DNA from: Bigelowiella natans CCMP2755
Lineage: Eukaryota > Cercozoa > Chlorarachniophyceae
DNA length: 59,267 bases
Assembly (NCBI GenBank): GCA_000320545.1
Contig: ADNK01002679.1
Location: forward strand, 1-59,267
Direction of reading: 5' to 3'
A program made the position numbers and the translations under genes. The notes beneath the pieces are model-generated. The model did no database searches, had not been told where the DNA came from, and saw nothing but the letters and a program-made list of their open reading frames with translations. Shown here piece by piece: positions 55,108 through 59,267 of this stretch (its first letter is position 1; each line of letters opens with the position of its first letter).

Positions 55108-56005
55108 ATGTCATGGCACGTGTTAAGGATGATTTCATCAACGTTGTAGTTTCCATTAATGATTCTGAACTGCATTGATGACAAGTGAAAGTGAGAGTTG
55201 GCAAGAATTCCAGCAATGTGAACGTTGAATCGAACATTGAACTCTGGATTGTCATTGTTGTCACGTGCACAGCTTGGCATAGATCGAACATGCCAACCAT
55301 GCCAGAAGCAATGCGATTAACGACAACTGTTGCAAACAGACACTTGCCGCTTCCGCGATGCAAGAAATTGATCCAGTGCCAGAGTGGCTGGCGTGCTATC
55401 GTGTGAACAGTGAACAGGCGCAACGCGGACGAGAAGGGTGTCAAAAGTCATTGGGACAATCACGCTGACATCAAACGCATGAACAAGTGTTCTCATGGAA
55501 ACGTGAAACATGAAACAATGAACAATGAACAATGAACAATGAAGAAAGCGTTGATCAAAACATCATGAAACATGAAAGAAGCATTGATCAAAAATCACAT
55601 GCGCCAGAACCACATGGGAGACCGGCATTCACTCATGGGAAACGCAAGCGTTTGCATGCAGCCGAACATTGAATGGATGAATGACCATTGCAAGTTTGCC
55701 AGTGTGGTCGGTCCTTGGGGCACAATGAACAATGAACAATGAACAAAGCGTTGATCAAATCTGCGTGCGCCAGAACCACATGGGAGACAGGCGTTTGCAT
55801 GCAGCAGAGCTAGAGAGCCTCAACAACACTCGTTGCAAGGACTTGTCAGCACCCTGTTGGTGATGAGACACAAAAACCAGCTAACAACCCATCAGAGGCT
55901 CCAAAAAAGCCGCGTGAAGGGATGAAGTTGCCATGGCTACCCATCTGAAGGGCACACTTTTGTGCATCTTGTCATTGACATCTAGACATCCAGACATTTA
56001 GCGAG
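55108..56005. other. Gene-free region containing dispersed repeat copy 2
   Basis: No supported gene. The left third has few CTAG words, the one gene 3' flank here that does not clearly show the island composition. The remainder is the dispersed repeat. Confidence 0.5.
55505..55950. repeat. Dispersed repeat, copy 2
   Basis: Same modules and order as 28326-28625: AATGAAC runs, GCGTTGATCAAA, GCGCCAGAACCACATGGGAG (twice or more), then CAACAACACTCGTTGCAAGG, ACTTGTCAGCACCCTGTTGG, CATCAGAGGC and CGTGAAGGGATG. An extra module spaces this copy out. Confidence 0.88.
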
Positions 56006-56405
56006 GCTAAAGATGTCGCAACATGATGCTCCCCTGCATTTTGTTGAGATCTTCTCCATTGCCGACTATGCTAGGGGCGAACAGGTGCAGTGTTGTCGCA
56101 CTCGTAGTTTCGCCTGTGGAATTCGTAAATTTCACGATTAAAAAAAAATCGCTGGTGTCGCATCTGGCTCCGGCTGCGAGCACGCGGAACGGAGATAGGA
56201 ACGCCACATCGAATCACCCCTCCATGTTTCGTGTGGTGCAAACAGAAAAAAAAGGAAAAGCTGCTGTTGCAGGTTCGGTGGCTTCATTCCGTTTGTTGTC
56301 ATTGAACAACGCAAAGACTGAAGCCGCTCGTTTGTGACTATTAGAAAAGAATCTGAAGAGGGGCACCTGGGTAGCAGGTTGTTTACTCCGGAGAGATACA
56401 AGATT
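56006..56405. other. Unassigned stretch with frames on both strands
   Basis: A minus frame 56207-56007 (SDFFLIVKFTNSTGETTSAT ... end RHL) could be a terminal exon, with an AG acceptor just upstream. A plus frame at 56023-56337 is also open. Neither shows a known domain, so no gene is called. Confidence 0.25.
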
Positions 56406-57280
56406 ATGAGACTTTTGATGCCCTCGTGGTGTACGTTTCACCGCATATATTCTTACTTATCCTATGAAGGAAGTATACCGTTGGCATTTACGGCCATCCA
56501 AAGTTCGAAAAAGCGATATTGCGCCTCATGCTCTCAAAGAATACCAGTAAGTCTTGAGATCTCATCAGCACAAACGCATTGAAGTGATGAAAAACTGACC
56601 TGGGTACTGAAGTAAGGATGCTTCGATGTCTCAGGCCGATTCGAAAACAACAACACACTGTCACGTCTGCTTCCAGGTATGAATCATTAAGAGATTATGC
56701 ACTCCCCATACAGCCACGATCAATCGCCATGCTCACAGGTCTGGTTTTGCTGTGACCACTGCGCCGAATTCGGAGGAATGGTAAGCAAACGTTTTGACTT
56801 TCATGGGCGGAAATTCTCGATATAATGGATGTTTGGCAAAGGAGATGGGCACTAAAGGGAATGGCTCGAGTCGCTTCACACACTCGCTCATATGCCCCGC
56901 GCTAAAGAAATTAAGGTAGTTTTGTTAGTCATTCTACGCAATCTTCACTTCAGAAGACAGAAGCTCTCTTTATTAACATCACCGGATTCATCAAAAATTA
57001 TTCGTCCATCGTTACAGATCGTCAAAGAGGAAGATAGACCCACACCTAAACTCTCTAATCCGTCTGGCATTGGAGTTTCTTCGGAGGGCATTCCACCTGC
57101 TCACTCCCCCTCAAAACGTAGACGATGGCCAAGATCAGGAGATACAGTTCCGCCCTCCTAAAGTCGGTTACAATCACTACTGTCTACCACAAGTCGAGAC
57201 ATCACAAAATCACATACACATACTGACACGCCTTTGCAAGAACGACGCCCATCCTGTCGCCATTGCAGACTAAAATTCGG

Positions 57281-57325
<45 letters not shown>

Positions 57326-57590
57326 CCCTCCCCCCCCCCTCCCTTTTTTTTCCCCGATTGGAAAGAGAAAGCGAATAGCCCCATCCAGAAATGTACCTAA
57401 ATCCGAGCCTCAAGAAGCTGTGGCGGGTGATAGCTCCCATTCAGACAAAGACGGCGGAGGCGGCAGGGAAGGAGTGGAGGGGGGGGGCGATAGTAAAACT
57501 TTCCTTGGCGAAGCAACTATTGGTGATGACGAGATAGATTCTAAGATTCAAATTATCGGTATCTTCTCTCTTGACAAGTTTTCCATATGA
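56406..57590 (+). CDS. Cysteine-rich putative zinc-binding protein, multi-exon
   Basis: Plausible exons 56406-56546 (MRLLMPSWCTFHRIYSYLSY ... RYCASCSQRIP, donor GTAAGT), 56635-56676 (SKTTTHCHVCFQ), 56739-56780 (VWFCCDHCAEFGGM), then disordered Ser/Pro-rich exons around 56950-57150 (IVKEEDRPTPKLSNPSG, SPSKRRRWPRSGD) and a last exon from about 57366 (RKRIAPSRNVPKSEPQE) to TGA at 57588-57590 (end IFSLDKFSI). CASC, CHVC and CCDHC pairs suggest zinc coordination; CHVC followed by FCCDHC loosely recalls the zf-4CXXC_R1 module of CDCA7-type chromatin proteins. Linkage of the front and rear exons is inference. A (CT)n/poly-C tract lies in the last intron. Confidence 0.4.
57285..57357. repeat. (CT)n and poly-C/poly-T tract
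   Basis: (CT)n at about 57285-57321 followed by C and T homopolymers, directly before the acceptor used for the last exon of the cysteine-rich gene. Confidence 0.88.
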
Positions 57591-57774
57591 ACATAAGTCT
57601 CCATCTTGCAATGGCCCCTCGTACTGCACCCGCTGACTCCGCTACCCCCCTCCCCCCCCCTCCCATCATAAATTTCCATGCGCGATCTGAGGTGACATAA
57701 TCATTTGACTGGCCCGAATACCATACCACCCAACAATACCTAACACAGCACCGTCAAAAGAAAAACTGAGAGAA

Positions 57775-58207
57775 ATGGAAGCTAGTACGGAAGAACACGT
57801 CTTAAAGGTGAGCCCATGCTAAGAAGCCCAGATGTACACACACCACACACACACACGCGCGCGCGAACGATACAATAATACGCCACTTGTGTTTCACTGC
57901 CATAAAGGTGAGTGAGAAAGAGTACATTGTCGATCATTACACCGACTTTGCTGCTGACTACAACGACACCGTTTGCCGTGAGTACGGATATACGGCGCAC
58001 GAACGCATTCCGTGCAGGATAATAGAAGCACTGTTGTCATCGAGGAAGAGGAGGCGTATGTTTCAATTACCATTCATTCTCATTGACCTATTATTCAGCA
58101 TGAATCTCTTCTATTGCTATGCGTAGTAATTACGATACTGAGCATAAAAGACAAAGTCTAATGTGGGACGTTATTGACGACCTCACACACACCACACACA
58201 TAAATAC

Positions 58208-58251
<44 letters not shown>

Positions 58252-59162
58252 TATTTTAATATTAATATGCACGTCTCTGTATGTACAATACCAGACGAAT
58301 CTGTTGATATTCGTTTGATTTCTTTTCCGTGTTCACCCCAGCAACGAGTAGCGGAGGACGAGAATCAGCCTTCAAAGTGCTCGATCTTGGGTGTGGCACT
58401 GGACTTTCATCGTCGCCATTCTTTGCTGCTTCCTCCTCCTCCTCCTCCTCCTCCTCCTCCTCCTTCGCTCCATCATCATCATTATCATCATCAGCAGCAC
58501 CAACAACAGCAGCAGCAACAACAACAACAACCGCAACAACCTCTCGAGAGTCTTCTTCATCATCATCCTTGGCCTTTCATGTGTCCGGTGTGGATTTATC
58601 ACGTGAGATGCTAGCCGAGGCGGGAAAACTGCCATATCGAAGATTACATCAAATGTCTGTAGAGGTGGAAGAAAGAGCATTGCCTCGTCGCTACTATTCA
58701 TGTTGCTGTTTCTGCCGTTGTTGCGTTATTAACGGGAGGATAAGCGTGAGCATTGATTGAATTACTTTCGCAGCAGCCAGCCCTTTAACGACTGAAATTA
58801 ACAGGACGAGAATCTTGAGGCTGTGGTTGGTGATGAGGGGCCATTTGACGCCATTGTGATTTTAGGTGGTGATGATGACAACGATGATGGCGATGATGAT
58901 GGTGATGATGATGATGATGATGATGATCGGCGATGTGACGATTACTGTGTTTTCAATGGCGTCAAAGTCCTCGCATGAAGATTGAAAGCAAAATACTATT
59001 GCATATTCCTCGTCCGATGGGCCTATGCAGCGTGTTGATGGACGGCATACGAAATCATCAGGTGTATTCGAATTCATCCGCGAGCCTTTGCAGGTGCTTC
59101 AACGCTGTTTCCGCCTCCTGAAAGACGAAGAGGGATACCTTGGCATTGCAGTGCCAGTGAAG
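57775..59162 (+). CDS. SAM-dependent methyltransferase (METTL27/WBSCR27-like), partial
   Basis: Class I Rossmann methyltransferase. Frame-consistent exons 57775-57807 (MEASTEEHVLK), 57908-58055 (EKEYIVDHYTDFAADYND, EYGYTAHERIPCRIIEALL), 58342-58658 (motif I KVLDLGCGTGL; motif II HVSGVDLSREMLAEAGKLPY), 58805-58865 (NLEAVVGDEGPFDAIVIL) and 59062-59162 (PLQVLQRCFRLLKDEEGYLG). The Y..FA.DYND...YGYTA pattern and RLHQ after GKLPY fit METTL27-type proteins; the substrate is unknown. Between motifs I and II lies a roughly 58-residue Ser/Thr/Ala run encoded by (TCC)n, (AAC)n and (CAG)-like repeats, where relatives have a short loop; either an inserted low-complexity loop or an unrecognised intron. The gene continues past the right edge. 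Confidence 0.8.
58209..58248. repeat. (TA)n microsatellite in methyltransferase intron
   Basis: A TA run of about 40 bases in the intron before the motif I exon. Confidence 0.9.
58425..58575. repeat. Triplet-repeat tract inside methyltransferase exon
   Basis: (TCC)n at about 58431-58462, then (ATC)n, (AGC/AAC)n and (ATC)n. It stays open in the methyltransferase frame across its whole length. Confidence 0.88.
58866..58925. repeat. (GAT)n tract in methyltransferase intron
   Basis: GAT/GAC/GGT triplet repeats directly after the donor at 58865. Confidence 0.88.
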
Positions 59163-59267
59163 GTAAACAGACGACTACTCGTTCCATCCTCTCTTTTATC
59201 GCTCTGTGCATGAATCAACAACAAAAACAAGTGTCACTCAGCGCTTTAAAGCGTAGTATTAAGTTTT

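Overview
This window is nuclear DNA of a eukaryote, most likely a unicellular alga or other protist. Spliceosomal GT-AG introns (with a few probable GC-AG introns) can be reconstructed by reading frame, there are no operons, and the gene content is that of a protist: an SH3-fused NADPH oxidase, a membrane-anchored septin, a BOR/SLC4 transporter, and tandem zinc-finger and EF-hand proteins. I cannot name the species. I joined exons by hand from frame, GT/AG sites and family motifs, so splice sites are predictions.

Layout from left to right. 1-1871 (-): DEAH-box RNA helicase, running off the left edge. 3436-5028 (-): single-exon septin-type GTPase with a C-terminal membrane hairpin, divergent from 6320-7237 (+) pirin. 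8110-15593 (-): about 28-exon borate/bicarbonate (BOR/SLC4) transporter whose introns are filled with microsatellites, divergent from 16080-17679 (+) EF-hand protein. 19098-21844 (-) and 25019-27706 (+): two SH3-NADPH oxidase genes in inverted orientation around a possible AP2-like DNA-binding gene (22451-23518, +). The second NOX copy has an in-frame TAG where the first has a Trp codon. 29222-33741 (+): multi-exon 2-oxoglutarate/Fe(II) oxygenase-like gene that seems to lack the distal iron ligand. 34753-36340 (-): MFS transporter. 36623-38569 and 42017-43963 (+): two nearly identical 648-residue genes in a recent 2.3-kb direct duplication, with degenerate ORFs and a minisatellite between them. 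44397-47065 (-): decayed pogo/CENP-B-type transposase. 47375-49527 (+): a small helical ORF and a DUF6930-like gene. 50888-52619 (-): coiled-coil membrane protein. 53452-55107 (+): CCCH zinc-finger protein. 56406-57590 (+): cysteine-rich protein. 57775-59162 (+): METTL27-like methyltransferase, cut by the right edge.

Two kinds of DNA alternate. Genes in 1-2.4 kb, 8-15.6 kb, 29.2-33.7 kb and 56.4-59.3 kb are cut into many tiny exons, with introns full of (TA)n, (GA)n, (CA)n and (GAT)n. The other genes have few introns, and most of their 3' flanks are packed with short self-complementary words (CTAG, GCTAGC, TGCA, GCATGC), while 5' or divergent intergenic regions mostly lack them.

The most notable functional signal is the 16-28 kb block: NADPH oxidases with a built-in N-terminal SH3 domain, next to a separate EF-hand gene. 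This is a rearranged version of the usual layouts, in which EF-hands are fused to the oxidase (NOX5/RBOH) or SH3 domains sit on separate activator subunits.
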